Positions 1 to 6,755 of a stretch of 8,428 bases of DNA are shown in pieces (within the stretch, counting starts at the first letter, position 1; each line of letters begins with the position of its first letter). A program made the translations under genes and the position numbers. Under the pieces are notes generated by a model that was given only the letters and a program-made list of their open reading frames with translations, ran no database searches and was not told where the DNA came from. The stretch is from Pseudomonadota bacterium (GTDB lineage Bacteria; Pseudomonadota; Alphaproteobacteria; Sphingomonadales; Sphingomonadaceae). Where the stretch lies: contig JAEWCK010000025.1 of assembly GCA_023390675.1 (NCBI GenBank), positions 1-8,428 on the forward strand, given 5' to 3'.

Positions 1-2555
1 CCGCGCAGATCGAGAACCTGCCGCAGAGCGACCGCAACTTCCTCAACTTCGCCGCGCTCGCTCCGGGCGTAAACGTCTCGCCGCCGGGATCGAACCGCCA
101 GATCCAGGCCGGCGCGGTGAGCCCCGACCAGACCAACGTCTTCGTCGACGGCATGAGCCTCAAGAACCCGATCAACCACGGCGGTCTTTCGGGCCAGAAC
201 TTCTCGCAGGGCAATCCCTTCCCGCAGCTCGCGGTGCAGGAGTTCGCGGTCAACACGCAGAACTTCAAGGCCGAGTACGAGCAGGCCGGCTCGGCGATCA
301 TCACCGCGGTGACCAAGACCGGCGGCAACGAGTTCCACGGCGACGCCTTCGGCGAGTGGCAGCCCAAGTCCTTCGTCGGCCGGCCCTATTTCGACCGTCC
401 CGGCAACGCCAACAACCCGACCGGCGCGAACCCCAAGCCCGATTATAACCGCTGGCAGTACGGCGCCGACCTCGGCGGCCCGATCGTCCCCGACGTCGTG
501 CATTTCTATGCCGCGTTCGAAGGCATGGACCGCAAGAGCCCGTCGACCGCGGTCAATTTCGGTGCGCCGGTGCCGAGCGCGATCCAGACGCAGTATAACG
601 GCAGCTATCCGCAGGACTTCAAGCAGCGGCTCTATTTCGGCAAGCTGACCTTCTTCGCAACCGACAAGGACACGGTGAACCTGTCGGCCTTCATCCGCGA
701 CGAGGCCAACCTCGCCGATTTCGGCGGCACCTCGGTGCCGAGCCACGGCCACATCCTCAACAACTCGGTGAAGACCTTCCAGGCCGACTGGAACCACCGC
801 GGCGACAATTGGCTCAACGAGATGTTCATCTCGTACAGCCGCGTCGACAACGGCACGCCGCGCACCAGCGAAGGCCCCGAGATCAGCCTGTCGAACGGCA
901 CCGATTTCGGCCAGGTCGCCGCGCTCGGCACCAACAGCTTCGAGCAGAACGACCACCAGGAAACCTTCACGGTCAAGAACAACGTCACTTTCTATGGCGG
1001 CGCGCACGTCATCAAGGCGGGCGCCAAGGTGGCGTACAACCGCTATGAGCGGACCGAGGATTCGTACAGCAACGGCGGCTATTACTTCAACGCCGCGGGC
1101 TTCACCGATTTCGGCTCGAGCACGCCCTATGGCGCGCGCGTCTCGGTGGTCGACTTCCGGCCGGCAAGCGCGAACAACACCCAGATCGGCGCCTTCATCC
1201 AGGACGACTGGACGCCCGACGAGCATTGGACGTTCAATCTCGGCCTGCGCTGGGACTTCGAGACCAACGCCAAGAACGAGAAGTTCGTGACGCCGGGCAA
1301 CATCGTCACGGCGCTGCGCAACTATCCGGGCTGGCAGGCGGCGGGGATCAATCCCGACGACTATATCTCGACCGGCAACAACCGCGATCCCTTCTGGGGC
1401 GCGTTCCAGCCGCGCATCGGGGCGAGCTACGACGTCAAGGGCGACCGCGACCTGGTCTTCTTCGGCGGCGCGGGCCGCTATTTCGACCGTCCGCTGTTCA
1501 TCACCGCCGGCATCGAGACGGTGAAGAGCTATTACCAGCGCGTCGTGACCTTGCGCTTCTGCAACCCGGCGGGCGGCGGCTTCGGCACGCTCGACGCGTG
1601 CGCGGCGCATGCGGGCGATCCGACCTTCGTGCCGTTCAACAACAACCTTCGCGACGTGGGCGCACTCCGCGCGGCGGCGACCGCGACGGGACTGGGCGGC
1701 GACGTCTGGCTGCTCAACAACGATACCAAGCTGCCTTATTCGGACCAGTTCAACCTGGGCATCCGCAAGCGCTTCGGGCAGATCCAGACCTCGATCACCT
1801 ATTCGCACATCCGCAGCCACAACATCTTCCGCTATGTGCGCGGCAATCGCCTGCCCAACGGCACCTACACGTCGCAGGGCGACCAGTGGATCGAGGACGA
1901 TTTCCCGACGCAGGGCGATCTGCCGGGCTTCAACGGCAAGCTCAACATCGGCGACAACCACGGCAAGGCGGTCTACAACGCGCTGTACATCACCGCGGAG
2001 AAGCCGTTCACCCAGAACAGCCGCTGGGGCTTCACCAGCGCGCTGACCCTGCAGCTGGCGCGCACCAACGTGGCGCAGGAGCTCGCCAACAACGACGAGT
2101 TCTACAACGGCCCGCGCGTCGACGCCTATGGCTGGGAATATGTCCAGGGCGTCGAGAAGTATCGCTTCGTCGGCACCGGCATCGTCCGCGGTCCGTTCGA
2201 CACGGTGCTGTCGGGCACGCTGACGCTGAGCTCGGGCCCGGCCTTCGGCAATATCATCTTCAAGGCGAACCCGCCGGAGAACGCCTGCTGCTACGGCAAT
2301 ATGGGCGGCGTCTTCTTCCCCAAGGAGACCTTCGCCTATTCGAACCTCGACCTGCGCATCGCGAAGAAATTCAAGATGCCGTTCGCGGGCAACCACGAGC
2401 TCGAGGTCAGCTTCGCGGCGTTCAACGTGTTCGACACGGTCAACCGCAACTTCTCGGCCTGGGGCGCCGGCAGCGGCGAGAACCCGACGTTCGAGGAGAA
2501 CGGCACGGTCGGCAACGCGCGCAGCTTCCAGGTGGGCGCGAAGTACAAGTTCTGA
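1..2555 (+). CDS. TonB-dependent outer membrane receptor, Oar/carboxypeptidase-regulatory type, 5'-truncated
   Basis: Energy-coupled outer-membrane transporter, here probably for oligosaccharides. The frame is open from base 3, giving about 850 residues with no start inside the window. The first ~115 residues are the end of the plug domain: an NLPQSDRNFLNFAALAPGV segment, a VDGM motif, and the plug/barrel junction around AIITAVTKTGGNEFHG. The rest is aromatic-rich, alternating beta-barrel sequence ending in GAKYKF, with the terminal Phe expected for BAM-assembled barrels. In this class a signal peptide and a carboxypeptidase-regulatory-like domain normally precede the plug; these, and the TonB box, would lie outside the window. 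A GTG at 117 is in frame but falls inside the plug, so it is not the start. Hairpins follow the stop, and DUF6445 and GH43 genes lie downstream on the same strand, which suggests a glycan substrate. The family assignment is firm; the substrate is inferred from neighbours only. Confidence 0.93.
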   Translation, partial: AQIENLPQSDRNFLNFAALAPGVNVSPPGSNRQIQAGAVSPDQTNVFVDGMSLKNPINHGGLSGQNFSQGNPFPQLAVQEFAVNTQNFKAEYEQAGSAIITAVTKTGGNEFHGDAFGEWQPKSFVGRPYFDRPGNANNPTGANPKPDYNRWQYGADLGGPIVPDVVHFYAAFEGMDRKSPSTAVNFGAPVPSAIQTQYNGSYPQDFKQRLYFGKLTFFATDKDTVNLSAFIRDEANLADFGGTSVPSHGHILNNSVKTFQADWNHRGDNWLNEMFISYSRVDNGTPRTSEGPEISLSNGTDFGQVAALGTNSFEQNDHQETFTVKNNVTFYGGAHVIKAGAKVAYNRYERTEDSYSNGGYYFNAAGFTDFGSSTPYGARVSVVDFRPASANNTQIGAFIQDDWTPDEHWTFNLGLRWDFETNAKNEKFVTPGNIVTALRNYPGWQAAGINPDDYISTGNNRDPFWGAFQPRIGASYDVKGDRDLVFFGGAGRYFDRPLFITAGIETVKSYYQRVVTLRFCNPAGGGFGTLDACAAHAGDPTFVPFNNNLRDVGALRAAATATGLGGDVWLLNNDTKLPYSDQFNLGIRKRFGQIQTSITYSHIRSHNIFRYVRGNRLPNGTYTSQGDQWIEDDFPTQGDLPGFNGKLNIGDNHGKAVYNALYITAEKPFTQNSRWGFTSALTLQLARTNVAQELANNDEFYNGPRVDAYGWEYVQGVEKYRFVGTGIVRGPFDTVLSGTLTLSSGPAFGNIIFKANPPENACCYGNMGGVFFPKETFAYSNLDLRIAKKFKMPFAGNHELEVSFAAFNVFDTVNRNFSAWGAGSGENPTFEENGTVGNARSFQVGAKYKF

Positions 2556-2569
2556 GCTTCCCGGCTCAG
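2552..2569 (+). other. small hairpin overlapping the TBDR stop codon
   Basis: CTGAGC (2552-2557) and GCTCAG (2564-2569) form a perfect 6-bp stem with a 6-nt loop that includes the TBDR stop codon. No T-run follows, so alone it is not a terminator. It sits 6 nt before a much stronger hairpin, and together they could protect the 3' end of the receptor message. Confidence 0.4.
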
Positions 2570-2575
2570 GATCAT

Positions 2576-2616
2576 GGGGGAGGGGAGCCGGCCCGGTTCC
2601 TCTCCCCCGTTTGTCT
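2576..2616 (+). terminator. intrinsic terminator-like hairpin between TBDR and DUF6445 genes
   Basis: The left arm (2576-2589) pairs with the right arm (2595-2608) over 14 bp, including two G-U pairs, around the 5-nt loop GGCCC. A weak T-rich tail, GTTTGTCT, follows at 2609-2616. The next gene starts 12 nt later with its own ribosome site and no evident promoter in between. The element is therefore likely to be leaky, lowering transcription of the downstream enzymes relative to the receptor, or to act as an mRNA-stabilising 3' end. Confidence 0.55.
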
Positions 2617-2617
2617 C

Positions 2618-2622
2618 AGGAG
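2618..2622 (+). promoter_or_regulatory. ribosome binding site that sets the DUF6445 start
   Basis: AGGAG lies 5 nt upstream of the GTG at 2628. An in-frame ATG at 2574 would add 18 residues encoded across the hairpin and has no comparable ribosome site, so GTG 2628 is preferred. Confidence 0.6.
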
Positions 2623-2627
2623 CAAGC

Positions 2628-3308
2628 GTGCAGCCGCAGCTCGGCCATGTCGGAGAAGCGCACAGCCCGGTCGTGACGATCGACGGCTTCGGCGGCGATG
2701 TGGACGCGATCGTCGGGATCGCCGCGGCGCTGGCGCCCTTTCCGGCGCAGACCAGTAACTATTATCCCGGGCTGCGGCGCGTGCTCTCGCCAGCCGACAA
2801 GGAAGCCTGGGCCTATGTCGAGGCGATGCTCGCTGACGCTGCGCCCTTCCTCGGCGGCGCGTTCGATTTCGACCGGTTCGACTTGCTCGAGGCGAGCTTC
2901 TCGATGGTCACCGCGGCCCCCGAGGCGCTGAGCCTCGCGCAACGCGCCCCGCATTTCGATTCGACCGATCCGGGCTACGTGGCGCTGCTCCACTATCTGG
3001 GTGAGACCGAGGGCACCGCCTTCTATCGCCAGCGATCGACAGGAATCGAGCGCATCGACGAGGCCAATATGGATGCCTTCGTCGCGGCGGCGAAGCGCGA
3101 GAACGGCACGCTGTCGGGCTACACTGCCGGATCGAACGCGCTCTTCGACGAGATCGGCCGCATCGATGGGCGCGCCGGGCGGCTCGCCATCTATCAGGGC
3201 TGCCTTCTCCATTCGGGGATCATCCCCCCCGATGCCGATCTCAGCGCCGATCCGCGGCGGGGACGGCTCACCGCCAACATCTTCATCAAGGGGTATCGCG
3301 ATGCGTAA
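2628..3308 (+). CDS. DUF6445-like protein, putative Fe(II)/2-oxoglutarate oxygenase fold
   Basis: A 226-residue cytoplasmic protein with no signal peptide or membrane segment. Its conserved-looking blocks match my recollection of the DUF6445 family: SNYYPGLR (43-50), APHFD (107-111), LLHYLGETEGTAFYRQRSTG (120-139), CLLHSG (192-197) and GRLTANIFI (212-220). The order His109-x-Asp111, then His195, then Arg213 is the spacing expected for metal and co-substrate binding in 2-oxoglutarate/Fe(II) oxygenases. That is my inference from motifs, not a known activity for this protein. Proteins of this family are often found near TonB-dependent receptors, SapC-like proteins and tryptophan-halogenase-like proteins in sphingomonads, caulobacters and xanthomonads; the substrate is unknown. 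Its last 8 bases overlap the start of the GH43 gene, implying translational coupling. The GTG start is chosen from the AGGAG 5 nt upstream. Confidence 0.78.
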   Translation: MQPQLGHVGEAHSPVVTIDGFGGDVDAIVGIAAALAPFPAQTSNYYPGLRRVLSPADKEAWAYVEAMLADAAPFLGGAFDFDRFDLLEASFSMVTAAPEALSLAQRAPHFDSTDPGYVALLHYLGETEGTAFYRQRSTGIERIDEANMDAFVAAAKRENGTLSGYTAGSNALFDEIGRIDGRAGRLAIYQGCLLHSGIIPPDADLSADPRRGRLTANIFIKGYRDA

Positions 3309-5112
3309 ATTGCTGCTGCTCGGGGCCGCCTTGGCCGCCACGTCCGCCGGGGCGCAGGAGGCGCGGCACACTTACGCCAATCCGATCGACCTGGATTACC
3401 GCTACAATTTCGAGCAGCTCAACGAAGGCATCTCGTACCGGACCGGCGCCGATCCGGCGATCGTCACCTTCAAGGGCAAATATTATCTCTTCGAGACGTT
3501 GGCGGACGGCTATTGGTCGTCGTCGGATCTGATCCACTGGAAGTTCATCACCCCCAGCCGCTGGCCGATGCAGTCGATCGTCGCGCCCGCGGTGTGGACC
3601 GACGGCGAGCGGATCATCATCCAGCCGTCGATGATGGAGCCGGGATCGATCCTCTCCACGACCGACCCCGACAGCGGCAAGCTCGATTTCCAGGTGCGGC
3701 GCATGCCCCCGCTCCCCGGCCAGGTGCGCCCCGGCGAGGAGGACAAGATCAAGCCCGGCGACGGTCAGATCCCGCCCGGGCCGTGGGATCCGGCATTGTT
3801 CAAGGACGATGACGGCAAATGGTATCTCTACTGGAATTCGTCGAACGTCTTCCCGCTCTACGCGATGGAGATCGAGTTCAGGGACGGCCGGCTGATCTAT
3901 AAGGGCCCGGCCAGGCCGATGCTCGCGCTGCATCCCGACCAGCATGGCTGGGAGCGCTTCGGTCCCGATCATATCGGCGGGCACCCCGACGGCACGCCGA
4001 TCAAGCCTTTCATGGAGGGCGCGTGGATGACCAAGGTCAAGGGGCGCTACTATCTCCAGTACGGCGCGCCCGGGACCGAATATAACGCGTACTCGAACGG
4101 CACCTACGTTTCGGACAAGCCATTGGGGCCGTTCACCTACGCACCGTACAACCCGGTAGCGTACAAGCCCGGCGGGTTCGTCCAGGGCGCGGGGCATGGC
4201 TCGACCTTCGAGGATGTGCACGGAAACTGGTGGAACACCGGCACGCCGTGGATCGGCTACAACTGGACCTTCGAGCGGCGGATCGGAATGTGGCCGGCGA
4301 AGTTCTGGGCCGACGGGCAGATGTCGGTCTCGACCCGCTTCGGCGACTTCCCCCATTATGCGCCGACGGGCAAGGTCGAGGATCCCGAGAGCCTGTTCAC
4401 CGGCTGGATGCTGCTTTCGTACCGGAAGGCGGCGAGCGCGTCTTCAACGATGGGCGAGTTTACGGCGGACCGGGTGACCGACGAGAATCCGCGGACCTTC
4501 TGGGTGGCCGCCGAGAACAAGCCGGGCGAGACCCTGACGCTCGATCTGGGTGCGGCGAAGACGCTGCGCGCGGTGCAGGTCAATTTCGCCGACTACAAGT
4601 CCAACCGCTTCGGCGATGCGCCCGACATCTATACCGAGTTCGAGCTGCAGTCCTCGCTCGACGGCAAGAACTGGAGCCCGCTGGCGAAGACCGAGGCGCC
4701 GCGGCGCGACCGGCCCAATGCCTATTTCGAGCTCCCCGCCCCGGTGCGAGCGCGCTACGTGCGCTACGTCCACGGCCATGTCGGCGGCGCGAACCTCGCG
4801 ATCAGCGACATCCGTGTGTTCGGCAGCGCAGGCGGCAGGGCGCCGGGAACGCCGGGCGGCGTGACCGCGCAGCGCGATGCGGATGCGCGCAACGCGCACA
4901 TCGCGTGGAAGCCGGTGAAGGGCGCGGTCGGCTACAACGTGCTGTGGGGCGTACGGCCCGACCGGTTGACGCTCACTTATCAGCGCTGGGCCGATCAGGG
5001 CGCGGCGATGGACATCCGCGCGCTCAATGTTGGCGTGGATTACTGGGTCGCGGTCGAGGCGTTCGACGAGAACGGGGTTTCGCGGCGGAGCAAGGCGATC
5101 CGCATCCAATAA
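3301..5112 (+). CDS. secreted GH43-type glycosidase with discoidin (F5/8C) and FN3-like modules
   Basis: A 603-residue exported glycoside hydrolase. Residues 1-18 (MRKLLLLGAALAATSAGA) form a Sec signal peptide. The catalytic beta-propeller spans roughly 25-350. The three acidic residues expected of GH43 are visible: Asp51 in TGADPAIV (general base), Asp163 in PWDPALF (pKa modulator) and Glu239 in FMEGAWM (general acid). Residues ~375-508 resemble an F5/8 type C domain (EFTADRVTDENPRTFW, LTLDLGAAKTLRAVQV, YVRYVHGHVGG, ISDIRVFG), a sugar-binding CBM32-like fold. A proline/glycine linker leads to an FN3-like module (518-603; ARNAHIAWKPVKGAVGYNVLW). GH43 enzymes usually remove arabinofuranose, xylose or galactose side groups; the exact specificity cannot be read here. 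The start overlaps the preceding gene by 8 bp, and AAGGGG (3288-3293) lies 7 nt upstream. Catalytic residues look intact. Confidence 0.88.
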   Translation: MRKLLLLGAALAATSAGAQEARHTYANPIDLDYRYNFEQLNEGISYRTGADPAIVTFKGKYYLFETLADGYWSSSDLIHWKFITPSRWPMQSIVAPAVWTDGERIIIQPSMMEPGSILSTTDPDSGKLDFQVRRMPPLPGQVRPGEEDKIKPGDGQIPPGPWDPALFKDDDGKWYLYWNSSNVFPLYAMEIEFRDGRLIYKGPARPMLALHPDQHGWERFGPDHIGGHPDGTPIKPFMEGAWMTKVKGRYYLQYGAPGTEYNAYSNGTYVSDKPLGPFTYAPYNPVAYKPGGFVQGAGHGSTFEDVHGNWWNTGTPWIGYNWTFERRIGMWPAKFWADGQMSVSTRFGDFPHYAPTGKVEDPESLFTGWMLLSYRKAASASSTMGEFTADRVTDENPRTFWVAAENKPGETLTLDLGAAKTLRAVQVNFADYKSNRFGDAPDIYTEFELQSSLDGKNWSPLAKTEAPRRDRPNAYFELPAPVRARYVRYVHGHVGGANLAISDIRVFGSAGGRAPGTPGGVTAQRDADARNAHIAWKPVKGAVGYNVLWGVRPDRLTLTYQRWADQGAAMDIRALNVGVDYWVAVEAFDENGVSRRSKAIRIQ

Positions 5113-5141
5113 CCACCACCGCCACCCCGGCCGCGCGAGCG

Positions 5142-6578
5142 TCAGCTCAGCCACCCCCCGGTGAACCCCGCGAGCTGCAACCCCTTCCGGATCGGCGCGC
5201 ACCTCCGCATTCGCTTCCACACGAAGTCGCTGCGATAATTCGCCGCCTGGAGCAGGATCGGCCCTTGGTCGATTCCGATATAGTCGGTGTCGTACCAGCC
5301 CCTCGCCCGGTCGACGCGGCCCTTCTCCAGCCGCTTGTCGGTCCAGCGGAAGCTCGGGTTGAACGCGTCGTAGAAGCCGTATTTGCCATAGAGCAGATCG
5401 CCATGCTCGCGTCGCATCGCCTCGGCGGCCGGGATCACGATCTCGGGGGCGAAGGGCAGCGAGCCCAATGCCGCGGTCGGCGCCAGCGTGCCGTCGTCGC
5501 GCTCGTCGGGCTGGCCCAGCGGCCCGCGCGCGGCATAGCCGAAGAACTCGCGGCGCTCGCCCTTGAACTCCATCCGGAAATTGCCCGGGCCATCGCATGC
5601 GGTGAGGCCCCAGATATCCTTCGACCAGCCGTCCCACTTTTGCGGGTTCGCCGCGCAGTACGCGCGGTTGGCATAGGTCGCGCGGCGGCTGTTCTCGAAA
5701 TAGTCGAACCCCGCCTCGCGCATCGCGGCGTCGCGGATGCCGCGGAAGTCGATCCAGATATGGCTGTACTGGTGGCCGAAGAGCGGCGCGAAGGCGATAT
5801 GGCGCGTCGGCCCTTCGCCGCGCCAGAAGCGCGGATAGGGTGCGGTCCATTGCGACCAGCTGTCCGCCGGCACCGCGTGCTCGGGGGCGCCGAGCGCGAG
5901 GATGTAGACGAACATCCCCTCGTTATACCCGTCCCAGTTGCGTTCGATCAGCCCGCTCTCGGGCTTCCAGCCCATCGAGATCTGCTTGCGCCCGTCCGAG
6001 CGGAAGAAGTTCCAGTCGGCGCGCGCGTAGATCTTGTGCGCCAGGTCGCGAATCTCGCGCTCCCTGGCGTCCGCGCGGTCGTAATATTGCGCGGCGAACA
6101 GCATCCCCATCAGCAGGATCGTCGTGTCGACGCTGGAGAGCTCGACGTCGCGGTACCGCTCGCCCGTGATCATGTCGATGAAATGGTAGAAGAAGCCCTT
6201 GTGGCCGATATTCCCCGACGGCGCGGGTCCCTGCGGGCCTTCCCAGAAGAAGCGCAGGGTGGTGAGCGTCAGGTCGCGCGCCTCGGCGCGCGTGATCCAG
6301 CCGCGCTCGACTCCGATCGGATAGGCCGTGAGCGCAAAGCCGACCGAGGCGATCGAACAGAACGACCAGCTCGGATAGCGATCGGGGACGAGCCCGTTGT
6401 CGCGCCGCGCCAGCTCCCAGAACCAGCGGAAGGTGCGCGCTTCGATATCCTCGTAGAAGGCCGGGAGCGTGCGCGCCGCCGCCGCGCCCTTGCGCGCCTG
6501 CGCCATCGCCGTCCCCGGGGTCGCGGCGCCGGCGAGCAGCAGCGAGGATCGCGAGAGGAGCGCGCGCCGGTCGATCAT
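5142..6578 (-). CDS. exported PF10091/GH144-type glucanase (endo-beta-1,2-glucanase candidate)
   Basis: A 478-residue (alpha/alpha)6-barrel glycosidase of the 'glucoamylase-like' PF10091 group, whose characterised bacterial members in CAZy GH144 are endo-beta-1,2-glucanases. Family blocks, numbered from the chosen start: ARTFRWFWE (47-55), VPDRYPSWSFCSIASVGFAL (64-83), ELSSVDTTILLMG (146-158), WDGYNEGMFVYILALGAPEH (215-234), GHQYSHIWIDFRGIRD (268-283), DYFENSRRATYANR (292-305), WGLTACDGP (323-331), DGTLAPTAALGSLPF (362-376), YGFYDAFN (400-407) and IDQGPILLQ (436-444). Asp151 and Glu220 are plausible catalytic acids, but I could not align them. The N-terminus has a Tat-like DRRALLS motif, a hydrophobic stretch and an AMA/AQA cleavage region. 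The gene converges on the GH43 gene with a 29-bp gap and has a LacI-type operator ~110 bp upstream. The start is the ATG with a 7-nt ribosome-site spacing; an ATG two codons upstream (6584) is the alternative. The family is clear; the linkage specificity is inferred. Confidence 0.86.
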   Translation of the reverse strand: MIDRRALLSRSSLLLAGAATPGTAMAQARKGAAAARTLPAFYEDIEARTFRWFWELARRDNGLVPDRYPSWSFCSIASVGFALTAYPIGVERGWITRAEARDLTLTTLRFFWEGPQGPAPSGNIGHKGFFYHFIDMITGERYRDVELSSVDTTILLMGMLFAAQYYDRADAREREIRDLAHKIYARADWNFFRSDGRKQISMGWKPESGLIERNWDGYNEGMFVYILALGAPEHAVPADSWSQWTAPYPRFWRGEGPTRHIAFAPLFGHQYSHIWIDFRGIRDAAMREAGFDYFENSRRATYANRAYCAANPQKWDGWSKDIWGLTACDGPGNFRMEFKGERREFFGYAARGPLGQPDERDDGTLAPTAALGSLPFAPEIVIPAAEAMRREHGDLLYGKYGFYDAFNPSFRWTDKRLEKGRVDRARGWYDTDYIGIDQGPILLQAANYRSDFVWKRMRRCAPIRKGLQLAGFTGGWLS

Positions 6579-6585
6579 CTTCATA

Positions 6586-6590
6586 CTCCT
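6586..6590 (-). promoter_or_regulatory. ribosome binding site deciding the GH144 start
   Basis: Read leftward, AGGAG is followed by T, ATG, AAG, ATG. The first ATG (6584) is only 1 nt from AGGAG, too close for normal initiation. The second (6578) is 7 nt away and is preferred; the choice changes the protein by two residues. Confidence 0.6.
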
Positions 6591-6628
6591 GTATACGCAA
6601 AAATGGGGAAACCCGCCCGTACTACCCC

Positions 6629-6659
6629 AAAAAATTGGGAGCGACGCGCGAAGCGCCGC
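6629..6659 (-). other. leader hairpin followed by a T-run upstream of the GH144 gene
   Basis: On the leftward strand GCGGCGC (6659-6653) pairs with GCGTCGC (6647-6641) over 7 bp, including one G-U, around a 5-nt loop. TCCCAA and six Ts (6634-6629) follow. The T-run is itself framed by CCCAA/TTGGG. It could be a weak terminator or attenuator in the GH144 leader, a second stop for regulator transcription, or promoter-proximal structure. It lies between the operator and the gene, about 50 bp before the start. No confident -35/-10 pair was found in this gap. Confidence 0.3.
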
Positions 6660-6690
6660 CCCCGAGGGGGGGTGTAACGGAGGTCGGGCC

Positions 6691-6708
6691 GCTGAAACCG
6701 GTTACAGC
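6691..6708. promoter_or_regulatory. LacI-family operator upstream of the GH144 gene
   Basis: GCTGAAACCGGTTACAGC is an 18-bp palindrome with one mismatched pair, centred on AACCGGTT. Read leftward it is TGTAACCGGTTTC, matching the operator in the regulator/GH3 divergent region at all but one position over 13 bases. It lies about 113 bp upstream of the GH144 start and just beyond the regulator's terminator, so it most likely controls GH144 transcription. Assignment to the neighbouring LacI-type protein is an inference from proximity and motif shape. Confidence 0.72.
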
Positions 6709-6716
6709 GCCAGCGC

Positions 6717-6755
6717 AAAAAAGAACGGAGCCGCGGTCACGCATGCGCGGCTCCG
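6717..6755 (-). terminator. Rho-independent terminator of the LacI-family gene
   Basis: On the leftward strand CGGAGCCGCG (6755-6746) pairs perfectly with CGCGGCTCCG (6735-6726) over 10 bp. The 10-nt loop contains the regulator's stop codon. The hairpin is followed directly by TTCTTTTTT (6725-6717). This is a textbook intrinsic terminator. It separates the regulator's transcript from the GH144 gene downstream, which therefore needs its own promoter. Confidence 0.85.

Noticed and set aside
2574..2627. ATG 2574 as the DUF6445 start
   Set aside because: It sits at the base of the 14-bp hairpin without a ribosome site, whereas GTG 2628 has AGGAG at 5 nt.
1226..2758. Rightward 510-codon frame inside the TBDR
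   Set aside because: Out of frame with clear beta-barrel sequence and rich in Arg, Gln and Gly; it is a shadow of the receptor gene.
3286..4356. Leftward 356-codon frame opposite the GH43 gene
   Set aside because: Complementary-strand shadow of the catalytic domain; no motifs, and the sense frame keeps all three GH43 acidic residues.
5113..5141. A bidirectional terminator in the convergent gap
   Set aside because: The 29-bp gap has CCACC-rich direct repeats but no stable inverted repeat or T-run, so termination there is not supported.
4444..5850. Leftward open frame of 468 codons overlapping the GH144 and GH43 genes
   Set aside because: Arg-rich composition, no recognisable domain, and it overlaps two well-supported genes; a GC-rich shadow frame.
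4230..6677. Long rightward open frame of 815 codons spanning the GH43 3' half and the GH144 gene
   Set aside because: It runs across two convergent genes with strong family motifs in other frames. Its translation is Arg/Ala/Pro-rich low-complexity sequence typical of antisense or out-of-frame reading in GC-rich DNA.
6674..6680. GTAACGG as an extra regulator half-site near the GH144 operator
   Set aside because: A 7-base single half-site lacking the second C of the core is too weak to call, although it lies about two helical turns from the operator centre.
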